Source: CAVQBL01 sp963710715 (GTDB taxonomy: Bacteria > Pseudomonadota > Gammaproteobacteria > DSM-16500). From it: a stretch of DNA of 64,000 nt. Both the position numbers and the translations under genes were made by a program. Location of the stretch: NCBI GenBank assembly GCA_963710715.1, contig CAVQBL010000007.1, positions 109,817 through 173,816 of the forward strand, given 5' to 3'. Positions 51,076-59,674 of this stretch are shown in pieces (the stretch's first letter is position 1; every line of letters starts with the position of its first letter). The notes beneath the pieces are model-generated. The model was not told the origin of the DNA and did no database searches. It was given only the letters and a program-made list of their open reading frames with translations.

Positions 51076-52313
51076 GCTCATCTTTAATTCAACATTGGCA
51101 AACTAAACAGGGCACGCAAGTATATTTTGTGCAAAGAAACGAAATCCCCATGTTAGAAACCAATATTGTATTTGCTGCAGGTTCTGGACATGATGATATT
51201 CCTGGTGTTTCTAATTTAACTAATATTATGTTAAACCAAGGGACAAAAAATTATAATACCGATCAAATTGCCGCTGGTTTTGATGATATCGGTGCTCAAT
51301 TTCATTTAGCTTCTGATCGTGATATGGGGATGGTAAGCTTACGCAGCTTAACGAAACCAAAGTATTTATATTCAGCGTTGCGGTTATTAACTGAAATTTT
51401 ATCGGCACCTCTCTTTCCAAAGAAATCATTTTTACGCATGCAACAATTAGTTTTACTTGCTATTAATCGACAAAAACAAACCCCTGAGGCAATTGCAAAA
51501 AATGCTTTTTATGAGGCTGTTTATCGCAACCATATTTATGGTAATTCAGTATTAGGAACAGAACAAAGTGTAGCGGCATTGACCGTGGGAGATTTAAAAA
51601 AATTCCATAAAAAATATTATGTAGCGAAAAATGCGATTATTACTCTGGTGGGTGACGTTACACGCAAGCGAGCAGAACAAATAGCAAATCAATTAGTTGC
51701 TCATTTACCTTCTGGTGAAATCGCTAATCAATTTGTTGAAGCCATGAATGTGACTAAGAAAGGGATAAAAAAAATCGATTTTCCATCGGAGCAAACCCAT
51801 ATTTTAATGGGGCAGGTTGGAATTAGTTATGATGATCCCGATTATTTTCCTATCATGGTTGGCAATACTATCTTAGGCGGATCATCTGTTGTGTCACGAC
51901 TATTTAGTGAAGTAAGAGGCGTTCATGGATTGGCATACTCGATTACGAGTATCATTATGCCGCTAGCAGCAAGAGGGCCTTTTTTAATTGTTTTACAAAC
52001 TCGTCACAGCGAAGCAAAAAAAACAATTAAAATAGTAAATCGCGTACTAACTGATTTTATAGAAAAAGGTCCAACAAAAAGTGAAATACTGCGTGTAAAG
52101 AAAAAAATTATTAATGGTTTCCCGTTAACTTTATCACAAAATAATTCTGTTTCAGATAAATTGTGTGCGATAGGTTTTAATCATTTGCCATTAAATTATT
52201 TGGATAGTTATTGTGAAAAGGTAAATGTAGTCACTGCTCGACAAATTAAGCAAGCTTTTCAAAGGCATTTTAATCCTGAAAAAAAAGTTACCATTATGGT
52301 GGGAAATTCATAG
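51072..52313 (+). CDS. M16 peptidase-like, inactive partner subunit
   Basis: 413 aa. Same fold as the preceding subunit, but the zinc site is lost: VSNLTNIMLNQGT stands where HxxEH should be. The C-terminal substrate-shaping motif (GGSSVVSRLFSEVRGVHGLAYSI, R-Y pair type) is retained. Overlaps the active subunit gene, so they are made together as a clamshell heterodimer. Confidence 0.88.
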   Translation: MSSSLIQHWQTKQGTQVYFVQRNEIPMLETNIVFAAGSGHDDIPGVSNLTNIMLNQGTKNYNTDQIAAGFDDIGAQFHLASDRDMGMVSLRSLTKPKYLYSALRLLTEILSAPLFPKKSFLRMQQLVLLAINRQKQTPEAIAKNAFYEAVYRNHIYGNSVLGTEQSVAALTVGDLKKFHKKYYVAKNAIITLVGDVTRKRAEQIANQLVAHLPSGEIANQFVEAMNVTKKGIKKIDFPSEQTHILMGQVGISYDDPDYFPIMVGNTILGGSSVVSRLFSEVRGVHGLAYSITSIIMPLAARGPFLIVLQTRHSEAKKTIKIVNRVLTDFIEKGPTKSEILRVKKKIINGFPLTLSQNNSVSDKLCAIGFNHLPLNYLDSYCEKVNVVTARQIKQAFQRHFNPEKKVTIMVGNS

Positions 52314-52327
52314 GTTGCAGCATGCTT

Positions 52328-52495
52328 CTAGAGGCTTAAATAGGATTTTTTTCTCATCTCTAGGAACGTCATAAATCTAAACGTCAGAGATTCTTTAGAA
52401 GCATTGGGTGGCCATACAACATAAACAGGAATGGATTCAGCTTGCCATTCAGGGAGGGGTTCAACAAGATACCCATGATGGATATCTTCTGCTCA
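52328..52495 (-). pseudogene. remnant of a LysR-type regulator, C-terminal fragment
   Basis: On the minus strand, the frame reads EDIHHGYLVEPLPEW, then IPVYVVWPPNASKESLTFRFMTFL before TAG, closely fitting the end of LysR substrate-binding domains (LVxxLPxW...PIYAVYPP...FIDFL). An in-frame TGA cuts it off at the N-terminal side. Located just downstream of the MFS transporter gene. Confidence 0.75.
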
Positions 52496-52518
52496 TATCA
52501 AATAGCAGCTTATTATTT

Positions 52519-54066
52519 TTAATCCCTCTTAGTTGGTTTATTGCCTGTGATCATCACGCCAGCGAATAAAGAACTAGCAAGCGACAGCATAACAGAAATC
52601 AATAAAATGACTTCATACCCGGCCATAAATGATTCATGAATTATTTGGCGGCCTCTTGCATCGTGTGTTTTGATATCTGCGAGTAGAGATCGTTGATTAA
52701 AGATTTCTTGTTGAACTGTAACGGGTAAAGCAGAAGCTCTGAGATATTTTACTAATTGCTGATTGAAAATTACTGTCATTATAAGACCAAAGATTGCGAC
52801 GGCTAAAAGCCCTGCGATTCTCGATATCGCATTATTAACACCGGATGCAATACCAACATGAGCTGTCGCTACGGAATTCATCACAACTGTTGTGAGAGGT
52901 GCGACACTTATTGCCATGCCAAGTCCAAGCATGACAATGCCGGGAAATAAACTAACCCAATAAGAGTCTCCGATGCCCGATCGTAGAAATAAAGCAAAGC
53001 CGAGTGAGGCAACAGCAGGGCCGATAACGAGTGGAAGTTTAGGACCATAGCGTTTAACGAGCCCTCCAGCCCAACGCGACAATAAAAAAATCAGCAATAT
53101 TAAAGGAAGAATCGCTGCACCTGCTTCTGTTGGTGTGTAGCCTTGCACTTGAATCAAATTCAAGGGGAGAAAAAAAAGCACGCCGTAGAGTGCGAAATAG
53201 AGAAAAAAAGTAATTAAATTTGCACCGCTAAAATTACGCGAGCGGAATATCGTAAGCGGTAGAATGGGAGATGATACATGCGCTTCAAAAAACAAAAATG
53301 CTATTAGCGCACAAAATCCTGCTACCAATGACACTACACTTCCACCATGTTCCCACTCAATAAGACCAAAAACAATTGCACCCAGTCCTAACGTTGCGAG
53401 CAATGCGCCTGCTAAATCTAATTTTTTAGATTGATGCTCATTTCTACTTTCTGGTACAAAAAATAATGTTACAACAAAAACAATTACTGCAAGTGGTAAA
53501 TTTAAAAAAAAGACCCATCGCCAAGAGATATGCTGCACTAGCCAACCTCCTACAACCGGACCTGCTGCAGAGGTGATTGCGGTAAATCCGGCCCACGTAC
53601 CGATTGCTTGACCTCTTCGATCTTCTGGAAACGACGTGCTAATAAGTGCCAAACTGCCTGGAACTAGCAATGCAGCTCCTATACCTTGTAGTGCACGTGC
53701 TGCTATAAGAGATAAAATATCCGCAGCTAATCCACACCAAGTTGATGCACAAGTGAAGAGAACGACACCGAAGAGAAAGATTTTCCGTCTACCATATAAA
53801 TCACCTAATGCACCACCTATCAAGAGTAATGTCCCAAGCGTTAATGCATATGCCTCAATGACCCATTGCATTTGGTTGATAGAAGTGTGCAAAGCATCTT
53901 GAATTGCTGGTAACGCGACATTCACAATAGTGCCATCAATGAATGCCATGCTTGAACCGAGAATGGTTGCAACCAACACCCATTTTTCACAATTCTTTTT
54001 TAATGCCACAGTAGAGGCGGGTGAAATCGCAACATCATCACAAGGTGCGCGCAGAAAACTGGTCAC
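52519..54066 (-). CDS. MFS drug exporter, DHA2 (EmrB/QacA) type
   Basis: 515 aa from GTG at 54066, chosen over an upstream ATG because GGAGG lies 9 nt before it and GTGA overlaps the LysR stop. 14 membrane helices are predicted by eye. Family motifs: GSSMAFIDGTIVNVALPAIQ (motif D1), GDLYGRRKIFLFG (motif A) and PVVGGWLVQHISWRWVFFLNLP (motif C). Proton-driven export of drugs or metabolites from the cytoplasm. Controlled by the LysR gene ahead of it. Its position suggests it could export products of this region. Confidence 0.92.
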   Translation of the reverse strand: MTSFLRAPCDDVAISPASTVALKKNCEKWVLVATILGSSMAFIDGTIVNVALPAIQDALHTSINQMQWVIEAYALTLGTLLLIGGALGDLYGRRKIFLFGVVLFTCASTWCGLAADILSLIAARALQGIGAALLVPGSLALISTSFPEDRRGQAIGTWAGFTAITSAAGPVVGGWLVQHISWRWVFFLNLPLAVIVFVVTLFFVPESRNEHQSKKLDLAGALLATLGLGAIVFGLIEWEHGGSVVSLVAGFCALIAFLFFEAHVSSPILPLTIFRSRNFSGANLITFFLYFALYGVLFFLPLNLIQVQGYTPTEAGAAILPLILLIFLLSRWAGGLVKRYGPKLPLVIGPAVASLGFALFLRSGIGDSYWVSLFPGIVMLGLGMAISVAPLTTVVMNSVATAHVGIASGVNNAISRIAGLLAVAIFGLIMTVIFNQQLVKYLRASALPVTVQQEIFNQRSLLADIKTHDARGRQIIHESFMAGYEVILLISVMLSLASSLFAGVMITGNKPTKRD

Positions 54067-55010
54067 TGATTCGTACCTCCAGTTACAATAGGGTTCCACT
54101 TTACAAATTCCACTAGTTGATTTTCAATTTGCAAATGATATTCAACTAAGGCTTCTTTTATACATTCCGCGAAAGCTAATGCAGCTTCGTTAGGCGGAGT
54201 ACTTTTACCAAATAAAACATTCAAAAAAAATCGGCGCGATTGAGACATATCTAACGGTAGTGCTTTTATATTTTTTTCTTCTATCAAGTAATGCAATGGC
54301 ATCCAAGCAAATCCTATTTTATTTTTTAATAAATCAATAGCAAGTTTGCTACTCGATACAGTCCAGCGATGCGCTGCTTCCAACCAGCCTTTATCGACAG
54401 AAAGCAATTTTGCCGAATCGCGCACAACAAGTTGTAAATGTCCTTTTAAATCTTCACTCGTTAGTTTGAATGGTAAATGATGTAGGGGATGCTCGGGATG
54501 CGCCACTGCAACCTGGATAATTTGCGTCTCACAAAATGCCACTTTGCCTTTGGGCACCGTAAATGCAACAACAATATCTGCGAAATCTTGTTCTAATGCT
54601 TCAATTGCACCTGAAAGGCTTACCTCATGCAATTGAACACGTGTTTGTGAGAATTGCATAAATTTAAATAATGCATTGGCTAATACATCGCGCGGAAAAG
54701 GGTCATCAATTACTATAGTGATTTCCGCGGGCCAGCCTCGGTCTGTGTCGAGCGCAATTTTTTCAATCGTATTCGCGTTATTCAAAAGTACTTGTGCGCG
54801 GTGATATAAAATTTTCCCTATGGGTGTGAGTACCGCTTTTCGACCTTCAGCTTGTAATATTTTCACGCCGAGCTGAGATTGCAATTGCGAAATTGCGTAG
54901 CTCACGGTGGATTGGCTGCGGTGCAGAAACTCTGCGGCTTGAGCGAATCCACCGCAGTCAACCACAGCCTTCAATACAACCCATTGATCTAAAGTCGTTT
55001 TTAGCTTCAT
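54063..55010 (-). CDS. LysR-type transcriptional regulator of the MFS operon
   Basis: 315 aa. The N-terminal helix-turn-helix is GGFAQAAEFLHRSQSTVSYAISQLQSQLGVKILQ. The substrate-binding domain follows, with ITIVIDDPFPRDVLANAL and KIGFAWMPLHYL. It begins an operon with the MFS gene (GTGA overlap) and is divergent from the kynureninase gene, so it may control both directions. Confidence 0.92.
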   Translation of the reverse strand: MKLKTTLDQWVVLKAVVDCGGFAQAAEFLHRSQSTVSYAISQLQSQLGVKILQAEGRKAVLTPIGKILYHRAQVLLNNANTIEKIALDTDRGWPAEITIVIDDPFPRDVLANALFKFMQFSQTRVQLHEVSLSGAIEALEQDFADIVVAFTVPKGKVAFCETQIIQVAVAHPEHPLHHLPFKLTSEDLKGHLQLVVRDSAKLLSVDKGWLEAAHRWTVSSSKLAIDLLKNKIGFAWMPLHYLIEEKNIKALPLDMSQSRRFFLNVLFGKSTPPNEAALAFAECIKEALVEYHLQIENQLVEFVKWNPIVTGGTNQ

Positions 55011-55111
55011 ATATCTATGAAATCGATGATTTAAAGCGAAATTTTAGCATTTATTATCTAAATATTCAATGTTACAGTTTTTATCTATTTTTACTTACTA
55101 GGAGAAATATA

Positions 55112-56599
55112 ATGTTAAATCGACCATCCTTTTTGACTAAAAGCAGTTTCTTTACAGTAGGATTGGCGGCTGCAGCGTCAATAGCATCTATTTGTTATGC
55201 TGCCAAATCCCTTAGAGGAAACAAATTAACCGAAGAAGAATCCTTGCTCACTGCAGCTAAAAATTTAGATTCACAAGATGAATTTCAGGCAAGAAGAGAT
55301 CAATTCCTGTTCCCTAAAGATAAAAAAAATTCTTCTTCTGTCTATCTGAATGGAAATTCACTGGGTTTACAGCCTAGTCATGCCAAAAAACTCGTCTCAG
55401 ATGAAATGAAAGATTGGGGCGACAAAGGAGTTCGCGGACATTTTGATAAAGAAAATCCCTGGCTTACTTATGCAGAGCTTGTTACACCAATGCTTGCAAA
55501 ACTGGTTGGTGCAGAAACTACTGAAGTTATTGCGATGGGCACGTTGACTGCCAATTTGCATCTTGCATTAACCTCTTTTTATCGACCCACTAAAGAACGC
55601 TTTAAAATCATTCGATTAGCTCAAGCGTTCGGATCAGATCGCTATGCTATTGATTCACAAATTTCTCAGCGTTTAACTACCATTAAAGATTCTCCTGAAA
55701 CTAAAACATTTGATGCAAAAGACGCCGTTGTTGAAATTACACCTAAACCTGGGAAATATACTCTCACGACGGAAGAAATTGTTGATGTCATTAACCAACA
55801 TGGGGATAAAACATCCGTAGTATTCATTGAGGGCGTGCATTATTTATCAGGGCAATGTTTTGATTTGAAAGCAATTGCTGAAGCGGCTCACAAAAAAGGC
55901 TGTATATTTGGTGCCTCATTAGCTCACGCAGTTGGCAATGTCGAGCTCAATCTACATAAGGATGAGATTGATTTTGCTGTATGGTGTAGCTATAAATATT
56001 TAAATGCAGGGCCGGGTGCCATTGGCGGTCTTTTTGTTCATGAAAAACATCATCAAAATAAGGATATCCCCATCTTGGCGGGTTGGTGGGGGCACAATAA
56101 AAGTGTGCGCTTTGATATGACATCAAAGTATTCTCCTATACCAACTGTCGAAAAATGGCAGCAAAGCAATCCACCCATTTTGCAATTGGCCTTATTGAGG
56201 GCTTCTCTTGAAATTTTTGCAATAGTGGATTTAAAAAAATTGCGTGAAAAAAGTATCAGGTTAACCAATTATTTGGAAAAATTAATTCATGAAATGTTAC
56301 CAGACGATGTCAAAATCATCACACCAAGACATCCGAAAGATCGCGGAAGTCAGCTCTCATTAATAGTAGAAGCCGGTGCTAAAGCATCAGTTGAAGATTG
56401 GATGCACAAAAACGGAATTATCTGCGATTCACGTGGGGAAATTATTCGTGTCGCTCCGGCTGCGTTATATAATACTTATGAAGATGTAGCTCGTTTTGTC
56501 ATTGAATTAATAAAATTTTGTAAATCGCATAAGTTGGAACAGGAACATCAGCAGAATTCTGAAGAGAAGATGCCTAGGTTAGGAACGAAACGAGGATGA
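55112..56599 (+). CDS. kynU: kynureninase with N-terminal membrane segment
   Basis: 495 aa from ATG at 55112 (AGGAG upstream). The PLP Lys295 is in WCSYKYLNAGPGAIGGLFVH, the kynureninase signature; YLNGNSLGLQP at the start and WWGHNKSVRFDM are also typical. It cleaves L-kynurenine to anthranilate and alanine. Unusually, residues 10-32 (SSFFTVGLAAAASIASICYAA) form a hydrophobic signal or anchor not found in cytosolic kynureninases. The permease gene starts directly after the stop. Confidence 0.9.
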   Translation: MLNRPSFLTKSSFFTVGLAAAASIASICYAAKSLRGNKLTEEESLLTAAKNLDSQDEFQARRDQFLFPKDKKNSSSVYLNGNSLGLQPSHAKKLVSDEMKDWGDKGVRGHFDKENPWLTYAELVTPMLAKLVGAETTEVIAMGTLTANLHLALTSFYRPTKERFKIIRLAQAFGSDRYAIDSQISQRLTTIKDSPETKTFDAKDAVVEITPKPGKYTLTTEEIVDVINQHGDKTSVVFIEGVHYLSGQCFDLKAIAEAAHKKGCIFGASLAHAVGNVELNLHKDEIDFAVWCSYKYLNAGPGAIGGLFVHEKHHQNKDIPILAGWWGHNKSVRFDMTSKYSPIPTVEKWQQSNPPILQLALLRASLEIFAIVDLKKLREKSIRLTNYLEKLIHEMLPDDVKIITPRHPKDRGSQLSLIVEAGAKASVEDWMHKNGIICDSRGEIIRVAPAALYNTYEDVARFVIELIKFCKSHKLEQEHQQNSEEKMPRLGTKRG

Positions 56600-57814
56600 A
56601 TGATGTTGAGCTTAAATAAAAAAACTCCTTCGATTATTGGAGGAGTACTTTTAGTTATTGGCAATGTGATAGGAGCCGGTATATTAGCGCTGCCAATTGC
56701 AATTGCACAGTTAGGATTGCCATCTGCAATTTTGATGCTCTTATTTTTCTGGCTTCTCATGATGTTAGGTGCATATTATTTTCTAGAAGCTAATTTAGCA
56801 TTACCCTCAGGATCCAATCTTATTTCGATGTCTCGCGCAGCACTGGGTAAGTGGGGTGTGGTCATTGCTTGGATGAGTAATTTATTAGTCTTGTACTCAG
56901 TAATATCAGCTTACATTGCTGGAGGAGGAGATTTAATAAAAACGAATTTTCACTACATTGGAATATCCATACCTTCTTGGGTAGCATCCGTATTTTTTCT
57001 AGCTTTATTTGGTTTTATTGTTTCACGAGGAATCCATATTACAGATCATGCGAACAGATTATTGATGTCAATCAAAGCTATTATCTTTTTCGAAATTTTG
57101 CTAGGTCTAGCAAATTATTTTAATTTAAATATTGCATCGTTTACGCCACAACATAATTTATCCGCATCACTATTGGTTATTGTTTTAACCTCATTTGGTT
57201 TTGCTACCTTGATTCCTAGTTTGCGTAGTTATTATCAGAGCGATGTAAGAAAAATAAGAATCATTATATTTTGGGGAACTTTTATTCCTTTGATATGTTA
57301 TGTGAGCTGGGTCATCTTAATTTTTTCTGTATTACCGTATCATGGGTCTTATGGATTAGAACAAATGTCTAAATCAGCACATCCACTTTCTGATTTACAA
57401 TTTGCATTAAGTGAATCGTTGCGTATCTCCTGGATCTCGCAAGCCACCAATTTATTTAGTTTAATTTGCATTATTACATCTTTTCTTGCAAATTCTATTA
57501 GCCTTACGGATTTTCTTGCAGATGGACTGAACCTCCACCAAGATCATAAAAAAAGTGGGTGGGTTTATTTTCTGGCTTATGTTCCTGCATTATGTACCGT
57601 ATTATTTTTCTCAAAAGCTTTTCTAATCGGTTTATCTGTCTCAGGCACATTTGCCATTATTCAATCGCTTATTTTACCGGGGTTAATTGTTTGGTTTTTA
57701 CGTTACAGAAATAAAAGCATTGAACTTAATTATTCCGTTTTTGGCGGTAAGCCATTACTTGCACTGCTATTGATAATAAGCTTGGTTCTTTTAATTCTAT
57801 CTGCACTAAAATAA
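56600..57814 (+). CDS. aromatic amino acid permease (TyrP/Mtr/TnaB family)
   Basis: 404 aa with about 11 membrane helices. GNVIGAGILALPIAIAQLG is the family's first-helix motif. Brings Trp, Tyr or Phe into the cell with protons. The ATG touches the kynureninase TGA, so they are translationally coupled, and Trp/kynurenine is the likely cargo. AGGA just before. Confidence 0.9.
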   Translation: MMLSLNKKTPSIIGGVLLVIGNVIGAGILALPIAIAQLGLPSAILMLLFFWLLMMLGAYYFLEANLALPSGSNLISMSRAALGKWGVVIAWMSNLLVLYSVISAYIAGGGDLIKTNFHYIGISIPSWVASVFFLALFGFIVSRGIHITDHANRLLMSIKAIIFFEILLGLANYFNLNIASFTPQHNLSASLLVIVLTSFGFATLIPSLRSYYQSDVRKIRIIIFWGTFIPLICYVSWVILIFSVLPYHGSYGLEQMSKSAHPLSDLQFALSESLRISWISQATNLFSLICIITSFLANSISLTDFLADGLNLHQDHKKSGWVYFLAYVPALCTVLFFSKAFLIGLSVSGTFAIIQSLILPGLIVWFLRYRNKSIELNYSVFGGKPLLALLLIISLVLLILSALK

Positions 57815-57828
57815 TAACGACCACTTTT

Positions 57829-59523
57829 TTAAGAACCCATTACATTAAGAATAGCTTCTTTTACTTTTGCGATCGCAACATTTTCTATTGTTTTCAAATT
57901 GAGATGCGGCAAGTTAGGCAATGCATTTGCAACAACCATTGCATCAACAATCGCGGGCCCATCGATAGCAAAAGCTTCACTAATCGCTCCTTTTAATTCA
58001 GTTGGCTTTCTCGCTGAAAACCCGTGACCACCGCAAGCGCGTGCAAGCGCGGCAAAATCTGGATTAGGAAATTCAATGCCTTCACGAAATGCAGAAATTC
58101 CAGCACTTTCTGCTTCTAGAGTAATGAGGCCAAAAGAAGAATTATTATAAACTATTACTTTGATGGGTAATTTATGATGTACAGCTGTCATGAATTCACC
58201 CATCAACATATTGAATCCACCATCGCCACACAGCACAATAACTTGACGTGAATGATCGAGTGCTTGAATACCATTCGCTTGACCCACCGCTGTGCCCACT
58301 GCAGCATTATTGAAAGAACCTATAATTCGTTGCGTTCCACGTTGGCGTAACCAATTTCCAGACCACAGTGTGTTGAGACCCGTATCTAAAACAAATACTG
58401 CATCCGATTTAGCAAGATCACTCACAGTACGCGCCACAGCTTGCGGATAAATTCGATCTTTACTTCGACCTAAATCAGCTTGTTTATCTAACATCTGATC
58501 CCAGTCTTGACGTTCGAGTGTCACCTTATCAAAAAAACGGGTTTCGCCTTTTGCAGCCACCTGTTTTTGCAATAGCTTGAGTATAGGTTTAGCAGAACCA
58601 ACAATACCAAACGCCGTTGGTGTACGACGTCCTAATATTTCTGCACGCTCATCTATCTGTATTACTTTTCCATTAGGAGGCAAATATTCTGAATAAGGAT
58701 AATCGGTACCAACCATGAGCAGTAGGTCACAGTTCATTACTGCATTGTAAACAGCTTTAGTTCCTATCATACCCAGACCACCCATCCAGTGAAGATCATC
58801 ATATGGCATGATATCTTTGCCTTTAATCGTATGAATCAAAGGCGCTTTTAATTTATCTGAAAGAGCACGCAATTCTGCGCTGAGTCCATGACATCCTGCG
58901 CCACACATAATGACTATTTTATCCGCCAAATCGATTTGACGAACAACTTCAGCAAGATCTTCATTATTCGCAGCAATTTCTGAACGTGGTTTTAATGTTT
59001 TAATACTGGTGACACGCCCTACCGCTTTAGCACTCATAATATCTTGAGGTAATGTTAAGTGGGCTACACCACGACCTGCGTAAGCCGTAGCAATTGCTTG
59101 ATGAATAACGCTAGGTGCATGTGCTGCTGTTAAGATTGTTTCAGTGTAAAGAGAAACATCGCGAAAAAGCAAATCCGGTTTTGTTGTCTGAATGAAATCA
59201 ATTCCTTGCATTTTACGTGGCATATCACCTGATATCGCAAGAACAGGCGCATGATCACGCGCAGCTTCATAAAGACCTGCTACTAAATGTGTACTTCCTG
59301 GTCCAGTCGTGCCTGCGCACACACCCAAGCGCCCCGTTAATTTGGCTTGACCCGCAGCAGCAAGTGCTGCACCTTCTTCATGGCGTACACCAATCCATTC
59401 AATAGAGCTACGTCGTACTGCATCTGCTAAGGGATTTAAAGAATCACCTATCAATCCAAATATTTGTTTAACTCCGACTTGTTCAAGAGCATCAACCAGC
59501 ACATCTGCAATAGTTTCAGACAT
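57829..59523 (-). CDS. poxB: pyruvate oxidase/quinone-linked pyruvate dehydrogenase-like ThDP enzyme
   Basis: 564 aa, like PoxB. Activating Glu is in VRHEEGAALAAAGQAKLTG, FAD site around GGLGMIGTKAVYNAVMNCDLLLMVG, ThDP motif GDGGFNMLMGEFMTAVHHKLPIKVIVYNN. It decarboxylates pyruvate to acetate plus CO2, donating electrons to quinone. The lipid-binding C-terminal end is poorly conserved (AIAKVKEAILNVMGS). More GC-rich than neighbours by eye. Divergent from the next gene. Confidence 0.87.
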   Translation of the reverse strand: MSETIADVLVDALEQVGVKQIFGLIGDSLNPLADAVRRSSIEWIGVRHEEGAALAAAGQAKLTGRLGVCAGTTGPGSTHLVAGLYEAARDHAPVLAISGDMPRKMQGIDFIQTTKPDLLFRDVSLYTETILTAAHAPSVIHQAIATAYAGRGVAHLTLPQDIMSAKAVGRVTSIKTLKPRSEIAANNEDLAEVVRQIDLADKIVIMCGAGCHGLSAELRALSDKLKAPLIHTIKGKDIMPYDDLHWMGGLGMIGTKAVYNAVMNCDLLLMVGTDYPYSEYLPPNGKVIQIDERAEILGRRTPTAFGIVGSAKPILKLLQKQVAAKGETRFFDKVTLERQDWDQMLDKQADLGRSKDRIYPQAVARTVSDLAKSDAVFVLDTGLNTLWSGNWLRQRGTQRIIGSFNNAAVGTAVGQANGIQALDHSRQVIVLCGDGGFNMLMGEFMTAVHHKLPIKVIVYNNSSFGLITLEAESAGISAFREGIEFPNPDFAALARACGGHGFSARKPTELKGAISEAFAIDGPAIVDAMVVANALPNLPHLNLKTIENVAIAKVKEAILNVMGS

Positions 59524-59674
59524 AAGAATCTCCTTATTCCAATTGTCATCCCTAATGGCAGTTTACATTTGTGAGCGATGGATATCAAATATATACTTGC
59601 GTCAGTAAAACCAGATAGATTAGATTATATATAAGATTTTTGGCCTACAACAGACTCTACAAGGACGTAAAAAA

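Noticed and set aside
49774..52313. M16 pair as certain RiPP enzymes
   Set aside because: M16 active/inactive pairs are common housekeeping genes in gammaproteobacteria; kept only as possible members of the peptide system.
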